From Steinernema hermaphroditum (taxonomy: Eukaryota; Nematoda; Chromadorea; Rhabditida; Steinernematidae), in the NCBI GenBank assembly GCA_030435675.1, contig CM059623.1, positions 1 through 64,000 of the forward strand: 64,000 nucleotides of DNA. Reading direction: 5' to 3'. Made by a program: the position numbers and the translations under genes. Positions within the stretch are counted from its first letter, which is position 1; every line of letters starts with the position of its first letter. The notes beneath the pieces were generated by a model. It was not told the origin of the DNA and searched no databases. It worked only from the letters and a program-made list of their open reading frames with translations. This document shows positions 1-12,700 of this stretch, piece after piece.

Positions 1-63
1 TAGGCGCGTTCGATCAGGGTCGTGCAGTTCTACAAGATACAATCATAAAAATGCTACGGTACT

Positions 64-3000
64 TTGGAGCGGGAGGGTCAGATGCAGAGCTCTTTGTATG
101 AGCAAGGACCCTGCTGTCTCGAATTGAAAGTTTTGCAGGAAACTAAGATAGTCCACAGTAATCCCAACGGGAATAGGCGCGTTCGATCAGGCTCGTGCAG
201 TTCTATAAGATCCAATCATAAAAATGATATGGTACTTTGGAGCAGGAGGGTCAGATGCAGAGCTTTTGGTATGAGCAAGGGCCCTGCTGTCTCGAATTGA
301 AAGTTTTGCAGGAAACTAAGATAGTCCACAGTAATCCCAACGGGAATAGGCGCGTTCGATCAGGCTCGTGCAGTTCTATAAGATCCAATCATAAAAATGA
401 TATGGTACTTTGGAGCAGGAGGGTCAGATGCAGAGCTTTTGGTATGAGCAAGGGCCCTGCTGTCTCGAATTGAAAGTTTTGCAGGAAACTAAGATAGTCC
501 ACAGGAAATGCAACGAGAATAGGCGCGTTCGATGAGGGTCGTGCAGTTCTACAAGATACAATCATAAAAATGCTACGGTACTTTGGAGCGGGAGGGTCAG
601 ATGCAGAGCTCTTTGTATGAGCAAGGACCCTGCTGTCTCGAATTGAAAGTTTTGCAGGAAACTAAGATAGTCCACAGTAAATGCAACGAGAATAGGCGCG
701 TACGATCAGGCTCGTGCAGTTCTACAAGATCCAATCATAAAAATGCTATGGTACTTTGGAGCAGGAGGGTCAGATGCAGAGCTTTTGGTATGAGCAAGGG
801 CCCTGCTGTCTCGAATTGAAAGTTTTGCAGGAAACTAAGATAGTCCACAGTAATCCCAACGGGAATAGGCGCGTTCGATCAGGCTCGTGCAGTTCTACAA
901 GATCCAATCATAAAAATGATGTGGTACTTTGGAGCAGGAGGGTCAGATGCAGAGCTTTTGGTATGAGCAAGGGCCCTGCTGTCTCGAATTGAAAGTTTTG
1001 CAGGAAACTAAGATAGTCCGCAGGAAATCCAACGAGAGTAGGCGCGTTCGATCAGGCTCGTGCAGTTCTACAAGATCCAATCATAAAAATGATATGGTAC
1101 TTTGGAGCAGGAGGGTCAGATGCAGAGCTTTTGGTATGAGCAAGGGCCCTGCTGTCTCGAATTGAAAGTTTTGCAGGAAACTAAGATAGTCCACAGTAAT
1201 CCCAACGGGAATAGGCGCGTTCGATCAGGCTCGTGCAGTTCTATAAGATCCAATCATAAAAATGATATGGTACTTTGGAGCAGGAGGGTCAGATGCAGAG
1301 CTTTTGGTATGAGCAAGGGCCCTGCTGTCTCGAATTGAAAGTTTTGCAGGAAACTAAGATAGTCCACAGGAAATGCAACGAGAATAGGCGCGTTCGATCA
1401 GGCTCGTGCAGTTCTACAAGATACAATCATAAAAATGCTACGGTACTTTGGAGCGGGAGGGTCAGATGCAGAGCTCTTTGTATGAGCAAGGACCCTGCTG
1501 TCTCGAATTGAAAGTTTTGCAGGAAACTAAGATAGTCCACAGTAATCCCAACGGGAATAGGCGCGTTCGATCAGGCTCGTGCAGTTCTATAAGATCCAAT
1601 CATAAAAATGATATGGTACTTTGGAGCAGGAGGGTCAGATGCAGAGCTTTTGGTATGAGCAAGGGCCCTGCTGTCTCGAATTGAAAGTTTTGCAGGAAAC
1701 TAAGATAGTCCACAGTAATCCCAACGGGAATAGGCGCGTTCGATCAGGCTCGTGCAGTTCTATAAGATCCAATCATAAAAATGATATGGTACTTTGGAGC
1801 AGGAGGGTCAGATGCAGAGCTTTTGGTATGAGCAAGGGCCCTGCTGTCTCGAATTGAAAGTTTTGCAGGAAACTAAGATAGTCCACAGTAATCCCAACGG
1901 GAATAGGCGCGTTCGATCAGGCTCGTGCAGTTCTATAAGATCCAATCATAAAAATGATATGGTACTTTGGAGCAGGAGGGTCAGATGCAGAGCTTTTGGT
2001 ATGAGTAAGGGCCCTGCTGTCTCGAATTGAAAGTTTTGCAGGAAACTAAGATAGTCCACAGGAAATGCAACGAGAATAGGCGCGTTCGATCAGGCTCGTG
2101 CAGTTCTACAAGATACAATCATAAAAATGATGTGGTACTTTGGAGCAGGAGGGTCAGATGCAGAGCTTTTGGTATGAGCAAGGGCCCTGCTGTCTCGAAT
2201 TGAAAGTTTTGCAGGAAACTAAGATAGTCCGCAGGAAATCCAACGAGAGTAGGCGCGTTCGATCAGGCTCGTGCAGTTCTACAAGATACAATCATAAAAA
2301 TGCTACGGTACTTTGGAGCAGGAGGGTCAGATGCAGAGCTCTTGGTATGAGCAAGGGCCCTGCTGTCTCGAATTGAAAGTTTTGCAGGAAACTAAGATAG
2401 TCCACAGGAAATGCAACGAGAATAGGCGCGTTCGATCAGGCTCGTGCAGTTCTACAAGATACAATCATAAAAATGCTACGGTACTTTGGAGCAGGAGGGT
2501 CAGATGCAGAGCTCTTGGTATGAGCAAGGGCCCTGCTGTCTCGAATTGAAAGTTTTGCAGGAAACTAAGATAGTCCACAGTAAATCCAACGAGAGTAGGC
2601 GCGTTCGATCAGGCTCGTGCAGTTCTATAAGATCCAATCATAAAAATGATGTGGTACTTTGGAGCAGGAGGGTCAGATGCAGAGCTCTTGGTATGAGCAA
2701 GGGCCCTGCTGTCTCGAATTGAAAGTTTTGCAGGAAACTAAGATAGTCCACAGTAATCCCAACGGGAATAGGCGCGTTCGATCAGGCTCGTGCAGTTCTA
2801 TAAGATCCAATCATAAAAATGATATGGTACTTTGGAGCAGGAGGGTCAGATGCAGAGCTTTTGGTATGAGCAAGGGCCCTGCTGTCTCGAATTGAAAGTT
2901 TTGCAGGAAACTAAGATAGTCCACAGGAAATCCAACAAGAGTAGGCGCGTTCGATCAGGGTCGTGCAGTTCTACAAGATACAATCATAAAAATGCTACGG

Positions 3001-4907
3001 TACTTTGGAGCGGGAGGGTCAGATGCAGAGCTCTTTGTATGAGCAAGGACCCTGCTGTCTCGAATTGAAAGTTTTGCAGGAAACTAAGATAGTCCACAGT
3101 AATCCCAACGGGAATAGGCGCGTTCGATCAGGCTCGTGCAGTTCTATAAGATCCAATCATAAAAATGATATGGTACTTTGGAGCAGGAGGGTCAGATGCA
3201 GAGCTTTTGGTATGAGCAAGGGCCCTGCTGTCTCGAATTGAAAGTTTTGCAGGAAACTAAGATAGTCCACAGTAATCCCAACGGGAATAGGCGCGTTCGA
3301 TCAGGCTCGTGCAGTTCTATAAGATCCAATCATAAAAATGATATGGTACTTTGGAGCAGGAGGGTCAGATGCAGAGCTTTTGGTATGAGCAAGGGCCCTG
3401 CTGTCTCGAATTGAAAGTTTTGCAGGAAACTAAGATAGTCCACAGGAAATGCAACGAGAATAGGCGCGTTCGATGAGGCTCGTGCAGTTCTACAAGATAC
3501 AATCATAAAAATGCTACGGTACTTTGGAGCGGGAGGGTCAGATGCAGAGCTCTTTGTATGAGCAAGGACCCTGCTGTCTCGAATTGAAAGTTTTGCAGGA
3601 AACTAAGATAGTCCACAGTAAATGCAACGAGAATAGGCGCGTACGATCAGGCTCGTGCAGTTCTACAAGATCCAATCATAAAAATGCTATGGTACTTTGG
3701 AGCAGGAGGGTCAGATGCAGAGCTTTTGGTATGAGCAAGGGCCCTGCTGTCTCGAATTGAAAGTTTTGCAGGAAACTAAGATAGTCCACAGTAATCCCAA
3801 CGGGAATAGGCGCGTTCGATCAGGCTCGTGCAGTTCTACAAGATCCAATCATAAAAATGATGTGGTACTTTGGAGCAGGAGGGTCAGATGCAGAGCTTTT
3901 GGTATGAGCAAGGGCCCTGCTGTCTCGAATTGAAAGTTTTGCAGGAAACTAAGATAGTCCGCAGGAAATCCAACGAGAGTAGGCGCGTTCGATCAGGCTC
4001 GTGCAGTTCTACAAGATCCAATCATAAAAATGATATGGTACTTTGGAGCAGGAGGGTCAGATGCAGAGCTTTTGGTATGAGCAAGGGCCCTGCTGTCTCG
4101 AATTGAAAGTTTTGCAGGAAACTAAGATAGTCCACAGGAAATGCAACGAGAATAGGCGCGTTCGATCAGGCTCGTGCAGTTCTACAAGATACAATCATAA
4201 AAATGCTACGGTACTTTGGAGCAGGAGGGTCAGATGCAGAGCTCTTTGTATGAGCAAGGACCCTGCTGTCTCGAATTGAAAGTTTTGCAGGAAACTAAGA
4301 TAGTCCACAGTAATCCCAACGGGAATAGGCGCGTTCGATCAGGCTCGTGCAGTTCTATAAGATCCAATCATAAAAATGATATGGTACTTTGGAGCAGGAG
4401 GGTCAGATGCAGAGCTTTTGGTATGAGCAAGGGCCCTGCTGTCTCGAATTGAAAGTTTTGCAGGAAACTAAGATAGTCCACAGTAATCCCAACGGGAATA
4501 GGCGCGTTCGATCACGCTCGTGCAGTTCTATAAGATCCAATCATAAAAATGATATGGTACTTTGGAGCAGGAGGGTCAGATGCAGAGCTTTTGGTATGAG
4601 CAAGGGCCCTGCTGTCTCGAATTGAAAGTTTTGCAGGAAACTAAGATAGTCCACAGTAATCCCAACGGGAATAGGCGCGTTCGATCAGGCTCGTGCAGTT
4701 CTATAAGATCCAATCATAAAAATGATATGGTACTTTGGAGCAGGAGGGTCAGATGCAGAGCTTTTGGTATGAGTAAGGGCCCTGCTGTCTCGAATTGAAA
4801 GTTTTGCAGGAAACTAAGATAGTCCACAGGAAATGCAACGAGAATAGGCGCGTTCGATCAGGCTCGTGCAGTTCTACAAGATACAATCATAAAAATGCTA
4901 CGGTACT
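64..4907 (+). repeat. Higher-order duplication: block 64-2,139 repeated at 3,005-4,907
   Basis: The order of monomer subtypes from 64 to 2,139 (12 monomers) recurs at 3,005 with an offset of 2,941 bp (17 monomers). After one monomer is lost (between 3,870 and 4,216), the offset becomes 2,768 bp (16 monomers). A rare variant, atgagtaagg instead of atgagcaagg, marks the end of both copies at 2,001 and 4,769, exactly 2,768 bp apart. Another shared marker is cgatgagg instead of cgatcagg, near 531 and 3,472. The copies are not perfect, so the duplication is not the most recent in the window. Confidence 0.85.
235..407 (+). repeat. Representative 173-bp monomer (commonest subtype)
   Basis: This unit matches the commonest subtype and gives the numbering used here, with ctttggagca as positions 1-10. 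Landmarks are agggccctgctgtctcg at about 44-60, ttgaaagttttgcagg at 63-78, gatagtccacagtaatccc at 86-104, aacgggaataggcgcg at 105-120, ttcgatcaggctcgtgcag at 121-139 and ccaatcataaaaatg at 151-165. Subtypes replace the 98-115 stretch with aaatgcaacgagaa, aaatccaacgagag or aaatccaacaagag. Each monomer has a GGGCCC site near position 45. Monomers reading cagagctctt also carry GAGCTC, which cagagctttt monomers lack. The unit has no obvious long internal repeat or strong hairpin. Confidence 0.95.
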
Positions 4908-7900
4908 TTGGAGCGGGAGGGTCAGATGCAGAGCTCTTTGTATGAGCAAGGACCCTGCTGTCTCGAATTGAAAGTTTTGCAGGAAACTAAGATAGTCCAC
5001 AGTAAAACCAACGAGAATAGGCGCGTACGATCAGGCTCGTGCAGTTCTACAAGATCCAATCATAAAAATGCTATGGTGCTTTGGAGCAGGAGGGTCAGAT
5101 GCAGAGCTTTTGGTATGAGCAAGGGCCCTGCTGTCTCGAATTGAAAGTTTTGCAGGAAACTAAGATAGTCCACAGGAAATCCAACAAGAGTAGGCGCGCT
5201 CGATCAGGCTCGTGCAGTTCTACAAGATCCAATCATAAAAATGATGTGGTACTTTGGAGCAGGAGGGTCAGATGCAGAGCTCTTGGTATGAGCAAGGGCC
5301 CTGCTGTCTCGAATTGAAAGTTTTGCAGGAAACTAAGATAGTCCACAGGAAATGCAACGAGAATAGGCGCGTTCGATGAGGGTCGTGCAGTTCTACAAGA
5401 TACAATCATAAAAATGCTACGGTACTTTGGAGCAGGAGGGTCAGATGCAGAGCTCTTTGTATGAGCAAGGACCCTGCTGTCTCGAATTGAAAGTTTTGCA
5501 GGAAACTAAGATAGTCCACAGTAAATGCAACGAGAATAGGCGCGTACGATCAGGCTCGTGCAGTTCTACAAGATCCAATCATAAAAATGCTATGGTACTT
5601 TGGAGCAGGAGGGTCAGATGCAGAGCTTTTGGTATGAGCAAGGGCCCTGCTGTCTCGAATTGAAAGTTTTGCAGGAAACTAAGATAGTCCACAGTAAATG
5701 CAACGGGAATAGGCGCGTTCGATCAGGCTCGTGCAGTTCTACAAGATCCAATCATAAAAATGATGTGGTACTTTGGAGCAGGAGGGTCAGATGCAGAGCT
5801 CTTGGTATGAGCAAGGGCCCTGCTGTCTCGAATTGAAAGTTTTGCAGGAAACTAAGATAGTCCACAGGAAATGCAACGAGAATAGGCGCGTTCGATCAGG
5901 GTCGTGCAGTTCTACAAGATACAATCATAAAAATGCTACGGTACTTTGGAGCGGGAGGGTCAGATGCAGAGCTCTTTGTATGAGCAAGGACCCTGCTGTC
6001 TCGAATTGAAAGTTTTGCAGGAAACTAAGATAGTCCACAGTAAATGCAACGAGAATAGGCGCGTACGATCAGGCTCGTGCAGTTCTACAAGATCCAATCA
6101 TAAAAATGCTATGGTACTTTGGAGCAGGAGGGTCAGATGCAGAGCTTTTGGTATGAGCAAGGGCCCTGCTGTCTCGAATTGAAAGTTTTGCAGGAAACTA
6201 AGATAGTCCACAGTAATCCCAACGGGAATAGGCGCGTTCGATCAGGCTCGTGCAGTTCTACAAGATCCAATCATAAAAATGATGTGGTACTTTGGAGCAG
6301 GAGGGTCAGATGCAGAGCTTTTGGTATGAGCAAGGGCCCTGCTGTCTCGAATTGAAAGTTTTGCAGGAAACTAAGATAGTCCACAGTAATCCCAACGGGA
6401 ATAGGCGCGTTCGATCAGGCTCGTGCAGTTCTATAAGATCCAATCATAAAAATGATATGGTACTTTGGAGCAGGAGGGTCAGATGCAGAGCTTTTGGTAT
6501 GAGCAAGGGCCCTGCTGTCTCGAATTGAAAGTTTTGCAGGAAACTAAGATAGTCCACAGGAAATCCAACGAGAATAGGCGCGTTCGATCAGGCTCGTGCA
6601 GTTCTACAAGATACAATCATAAAAATGCTACGGTACTTTGGAGCGGGAGGGTCAGATGCAGAGCTCTTTGTATGAGCAAGGACCCTGCTGTCTCGAATTG
6701 AAAGTTTTGCAGGAAACTAAGATAGTCCACAGTAAATGCAACGAGAATAGGCGCGTACGATCAGGCTCGTGCAGTTCTACAAGATCCAATCATAAAAATG
6801 CTATGGTACTTTGGAGCAGGAGGGTCAGATGCAGAGCTTTTGGTATGAGCAAGGGCCCTGCTGTCTCGAATTGAAAGTTTTGCAGGAAACTAAGATAGTC
6901 CACAGGAAATCCAACGAGAGTAGGCGCGTTCGATCAGGCTCGTGCAGTTCTACAAGATCCAATCATAAAAATGATGTGGTACTTTGGAGCAGGAGGGTCA
7001 GATGCAGAGCTCTTGGTATGAGCAAGGGCCCTGCTGTCTCGAATTGAAAGTTTTGCAGGAAACTAAGATAGTCCACAGGAAATCCAACGAGAATAGGCGC
7101 GTTCGATCAGGCTCGTGCAGTTCTACAAGATACAATCATAAAAATGCTACGGTACTTTGGAGCAGGAGGGTCAGATGCAGAGCTCTTTGTATGAGCAAGG
7201 ACCCTGCTGTCTCGAATTGAAAGTTTTGCAGGAAACTAAGATAGTCCACAGTAAATCCAACGAGAATAGGCGCGTACGATCAGGCTCGTGCAGTTCTACA
7301 AGATCCAATCATAAAAATGCTATGGTACTTTGGAGCAGGAGGGTCAGATGCAGAGCTTTTGGTATGAGCAAGGGCCCTGCTGTCTCGAATTGAAAGTTTT
7401 GCAGGAAACTAAGATAGTCCACAGTAATCCCAACGGGAATAGGCGCGTTCGATCAGGCTCGTGCAGTTCTACAAGATCCAATCATAAAAATGATGTGGTA
7501 CTTTGGAGCAGGAGGGTCAGATGCAGAGCTTTTGGTATGAGCAAGGGCCCTGCTGTCTCGAATTGAAAGTTTTGCAGGAAACTAAGATAGTCCGCAGGAA
7601 ATCCAACGAGAGTAGGCGCGTTCGATCAGGCTCGTGCAGTTCTACAAGATCCAATCATAAAAATGATATGGTACTTTGGAGCAGGAGGGTCAGATGCAGA
7701 GCTTTTGGTATGAGCAAGGGCCCTGCTGTCTCGAATTGAAAGTTTTGCAGGAAACTAAGATAGTCCACAGTAATCCCAACGGGAATAGGCGCGTTCGATC
7801 AGGCTCGTGCAGTTCTACAAGATCCAATCATAAAAATGATGTGGTACTTTGGAGCAGGAGGGTCAGATGCAGAGCTTTTGGTATGAGCAAGGGCCCTGCT

Positions 7901-8365
7901 GTCTCGAATTGAAAGTTTTGCAGGAAACTAAGATAGTCCGCAGGAAATCCAACGAGAGTAGGCGCGTTCGATCAGGCTCGTGCAGTTCTACAAGATCCAA
8001 TCATAAAAATGATATGGTACTTTGGAGCAGGAGGGTCAGATGCAGAGCTTTTGGTATGAGCAAGGGCCCTGCTGTCTCGAATTGAAAGTTTTGCAGGAAA
8101 CTAAGATAGTCCACAGTAATCCCAACGGGAATAGGCGCGTTCGATCAGGCTCGTGCAGTTCTATAAGATCCAATCATAAAAATGATATGGTACTTTGGAG
8201 CAGGAGGGTCAGATGCAGAGCTTTTGGTATGAGCAAGGGCCCTGCTGTCTCGAATTGAAAGTTTTGCAGGAAACTAAGATAGTCCACAGGAAATGCAACG
8301 AGAATAGGCGCGTTCGATCAGGCTCGTGCAGTTCTACAAGATACAATCATAAAAATGCTATGGTA

Positions 8366-9578
8366 CTTTGGAGCGGGAGGGTCAGATGCAGAGCTCTTTG
8401 TATGAGCAAGGACCCTGCTGTCTCGAATTGAAAGTTTTGCAGGAAACTAAGATAGTCCACAGTAATCCCAACGGGAATAGGCGCGTTCGATCAGGCTCGT
8501 GCAGTTCTATAAGATCCAATCATAAAAATGATATGGTACTTTGGAGCAGGAGGGTCAGATGCAGAGCTTTTGGTATGAGCAAGGGCCCTGCTGTCTCGAA
8601 TTGAAAGTTTTGCAGGAAACTAAGATAGTCCACAGTAATCCCAACGGGAATAGGCGCGTTCGATCAGGCTCGTGCAGTTCTATAAGATCCAATCATAAAA
8701 ATGATATGGTACTTTGGAGCAGGAGGGTCAGATGCAGAGCTTTTGGTATGAGCAAGGGCCCTGCTGTCTCGAATTGAAAGTTTTGCAGGAAACTAAGATA
8801 GTCCACAGTAATCCCAACGGGAATAGGCGCGTTCGATCAGGCTCGTGCAGTTCTATAAGATCCAATCATAAAAATGATATGGTACTTTGGAGCAGGAGGG
8901 TCAGATGCAGAGCTTTTGGTATGAGCAAGGGCCCTGCTGTCTCGAATTGAAAGTTTTGCAGGAAACTAAGATAGTCCACAGTAATCCCAACGGGAATAGG
9001 CGCGTTCGATCAGGCTCGTGCAGTTCTATAAGATCCAATCATAAAAATGATATGGTACTTTGGAGCAGGAGGGTCAGATGCAGAGCTTTTGGTATGAGCA
9101 AGGGCCCTGCTGTCTCGAATTGAAAGTTTTGCAGGAAACTAAGATAGTCCACAGTAATCCCAACGGGAATAGGCGCGTTCGATCAGGCTCGTGCAGTTCT
9201 ATAAGATCCAATCATAAAAATGATATGGTACTTTGGAGCAGGAGGGTCAGATGCAGAGCTTTTGGTATGAGCAAGGGCCCTGCTGTCTCGAATTGAAAGT
9301 TTTGCAGGAAACTAAGATAGTCCACAGTAATCCCAACGGGAATAGGCGCGTTCGATCAGGCTCGTGCAGTTCTATAAGATCCAATCATAAAAATGATATG
9401 GTACTTTGGAGCAGGAGGGTCAGATGCAGAGCTTTTGGTATGAGCAAGGGCCCTGCTGTCTCGAATTGAAAGTTTTGCAGGAAACTAAGATAGTCCACAG
9501 TAATCCCAACGGGAATAGGCGCGTTCGATCAGGCTCGTGCAGTTCTATAAGATCCAATCATAAAAATGATATGGTACT
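8366..9578 (+). repeat. Run of seven near-identical monomers
   Basis: Seven consecutive monomers (anchors 8,368, 8,541, 8,714, 8,887, 9,060, 9,233, 9,406) all carry the same subtype: taatcccaacggg, tataagatcc and gatatgg. Elsewhere subtypes alternate every one to three units. This looks like very recent single-monomer amplification, or a gene-conversion tract. Confidence 0.8.
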
Positions 9579-9751
9579 TTGGAGCAGGAGGGTCAGATGC
9601 AGAGCTTTTGGTATGAGCAAGGGCCCTGCTGTCTCGAATTGAAAGTTTTGCAGGAAACTAAGATAGTCCACAGGAAATGCAACGAGAATAGGCGCGTTCG
9701 ATCAGGCTCGTGCAGTTCTACAAGATACAATCATAAAAATGCTACGGTACT

Positions 9752-12700
9752 TTGGAGCGGGAGGGTCAGATGCAGAGCTCTTTGTATGAGCAAGGACCCT
9801 GCTGTCTTGAATTGAAAGTTTTGCAGGAAACTAAGATAGTCCACAGTAAATGCAACGAGAATAGGCGCGTACGATCAGGCTCGTGCAGTTCTACAAGATC
9901 CAATCATAAAAATGCTATGGTACTTTGGAGCAGGAGGGTCAGATGCAGAGCTTTTGGTATGAGCAAGGGCCCTGCTGTCTCGAATTGAAAGTTTTGCAGG
10001 AAACTAAGATAGTCCACAGGAAATCCAACAAGAGTAGGCGCGTTCGATCAGGCTCGTGCAGTTCTACAAGATCCAATCATAAAAATGATATGGAACTTTG
10101 GAGCAGGAGGGTCAGATGCAGAGCTTTTGGTATGAGCAAGGGCCCTGCTGTCTCGAATTGAAAGTTTTGCAGGAAACTAAGATAGTCCACAGGAAATCCA
10201 ACAAGAGTAGGCGCGTTCGATCAGGCTCGTGCAGTTCTACAAGATCCAATCATAAAAATGATATGGAACTTTGGAGCAGGAGGGTCAGATGCAGAGCTTT
10301 TGGTATGAGCAAGGGCCCTGCTGTCTCGAATTGAAAGTTTTGCAGGAAACTAAGATAGTCCACAGGAAATCCAACAAGAGTAGGCGCGTTCGATCAGGCT
10401 CGTGCAGTTCTACAAGATCCAATCATAAAAATGATATGGTACTTTGGAGCAGGAGGGTCAGATGCAGAGCTTTTGGTATGAGCAAGGGCCCTGCTGTCTC
10501 GAATTGAAAGTTTTGCAGGAAACTAAGATAGTCCGCAGGAAATCCAACGAGAGTAGGCGCGTTCGATCAGGCTCGTGCAGTTCTACAAGATCCAATCATA
10601 AAAATGCTATGGAGCTTTGGAGCAGGAGGGTCAGATGCATAACTCTTTGTATGAGCAAGGGCCCTGCTGTCTCGAATTGAAAGTTTTGCAGGAAACTAAG
10701 ATAGTCCACAGGAAATGCAACGAGAATAGGCGCGTTCGATCAGGCTCGTGCAGTTCTACAAGATACAATCATAAAAATGCTACGGTACTTTGGAGCAGGA
10801 GGGTCAGATGCAGAGCTCTTGGTATGAGCAAGGGCCCTATCTGTCTCGAATTGAAAGTTTTGCAGGAAACTAAGATAGTCCACAGTAATCCCAACGGGAA
10901 TAGGCGCGTTCGATCAGGCTCGTGCAGTTCTATAAGATCCAATCATAAAAATGATATGGTACTTTGGAGCAGGAGGGTCAGATGCAGAGCTTTTGGTATG
11001 AGCAAGGGCCCTGCTGTCTCGAATTGAAAGTTTTGCAGGAAACTAAGATAGTCCACAGGAAATGCAACGAGAATAGGCGCGTTCGATCAGGCTCGTGCAG
11101 TTCTACAAGATACAATCATAAAAATGCTACGGTACTTTGGAGCAGGAGGGTCAGATGCAGAGCTCTTGGTATGAGCAAGGCCCTATCTGTCTCGAATTGA
11201 AAGTTTTGCAGGAAACTAAGATAGTCCACAGTAATCCCAACGGGAATAGGCGCGTTCGATCAGGCTCGTGCAGTTCTACAAGATCCAATCATAAAAATGT
11301 ATGTACTTTGGAGCGGAGGGGTCAGATGCATAACTCTTTGTATGAGCAAGGGCCCTGCTGTCTCGAATTGAAAGTTTTGCAGGAAACTAAGATAGTCCAC
11401 AGGAAATCCAACAAGAGTAGGCGCGTTCGATCAGGCTCGTGCAGTTCTACAAGATCCAATCATAAAAATGATATGGTACTTTGGAGCAGGAGGGTCAGAT
11501 GCAGAGCTTTTGGTATGAGCAAGGGCCCTGCTGTCTCGAATTGAAAGTTTTGCAGGAAACTAAGATAGTCCGCAGGAAATCCAACGAGAGTAGGCGCGTT
11601 CGATCAGGCTCGTGCAGTTCTACAAGATCCAATCATAAAAATGATATGGTACTTTGGAGCAGGAGGGGTCAGATGCATAACTCTTTGTATGACCAAGGGC
11701 CCTGCTGTCTCGAATTGAAAGTTTTGCAGGAAACTAAGATAGTCCACAGTAATCCCAACGGGAATAGGCGCGTTCGATCAGGCTCGTGCAGTTCTATAAG
11801 ATCCAATCATAAAAATGATATGGTACTTTGGAGCAGGAGGGTCAGATGCAGAGCTTTTGGTATGAGCAAGGGCCCTGCTGTCTCGAATTGAAAGTTTTGC
11901 AGGAAACTAAGATAGTCCGCAGGAAATCCAACGAGAGTAGGCGCGTTCGATCAGGCTCGTGCAGTTCTACAAGATCCAATCATAAAAATATATGGTACTT
12001 TGGAGCGGAGGGGTCAGATGCATAACTCTTTGTATGAGCAAGGGCCCTGCTGTCTCGAATTGAAAGTTTTGCAGGAAACTAAGATAGTCCACAGGAAATC
12101 CAACAAGAGTAGGCGCGTTCGATCAGGCTCGTGCAGTTCTACAAGATCCAATCATAAAAATGATATGGTACTTTGGAGCAGGAGGGTCAGATGCAGAGCT
12201 CTTGGTATGAGCAAGGGCCCTGCTGTCTCGAATTGAAAGTTTTGCAGGAAACTAAGATAGTCCACAGTAATCCCAACGGGAATAGGCGCGTTCGATCAGG
12301 CTCGTGCAGTTCTACAAGATCCAATCATAAAAATGATATGGTACTTTGGAGCGGAGGGGTCAGATGCATAACTCTTTGTATGAGCAAGGGCCCTGCTGTC
12401 TCGAATTGAAAGTTTTGCAGGAAACTAAGATAGTCCACAGTAATCCCAACGGGAATAGGCGCGTTCGATCAGGCTCGTGCAGTTCTATAAGATCCAATCA
12501 TAAAAATGATATGGTACTTTGGAGCAGGAGGGTCAGATGCAGAGCTTTTGGTATGAGCAAGGGCCCTGCTGTCTCGAATTGAAAGTTTTGCAGGAAACTA
12601 AGATAGTCCACAGTAATCCCAACGGGAATAGGCGCGTTCGATCAGGCTCGTGCAGTTCTATAAGATCCAATCATAAAAATGATATGGTACTTTGGAGCAG

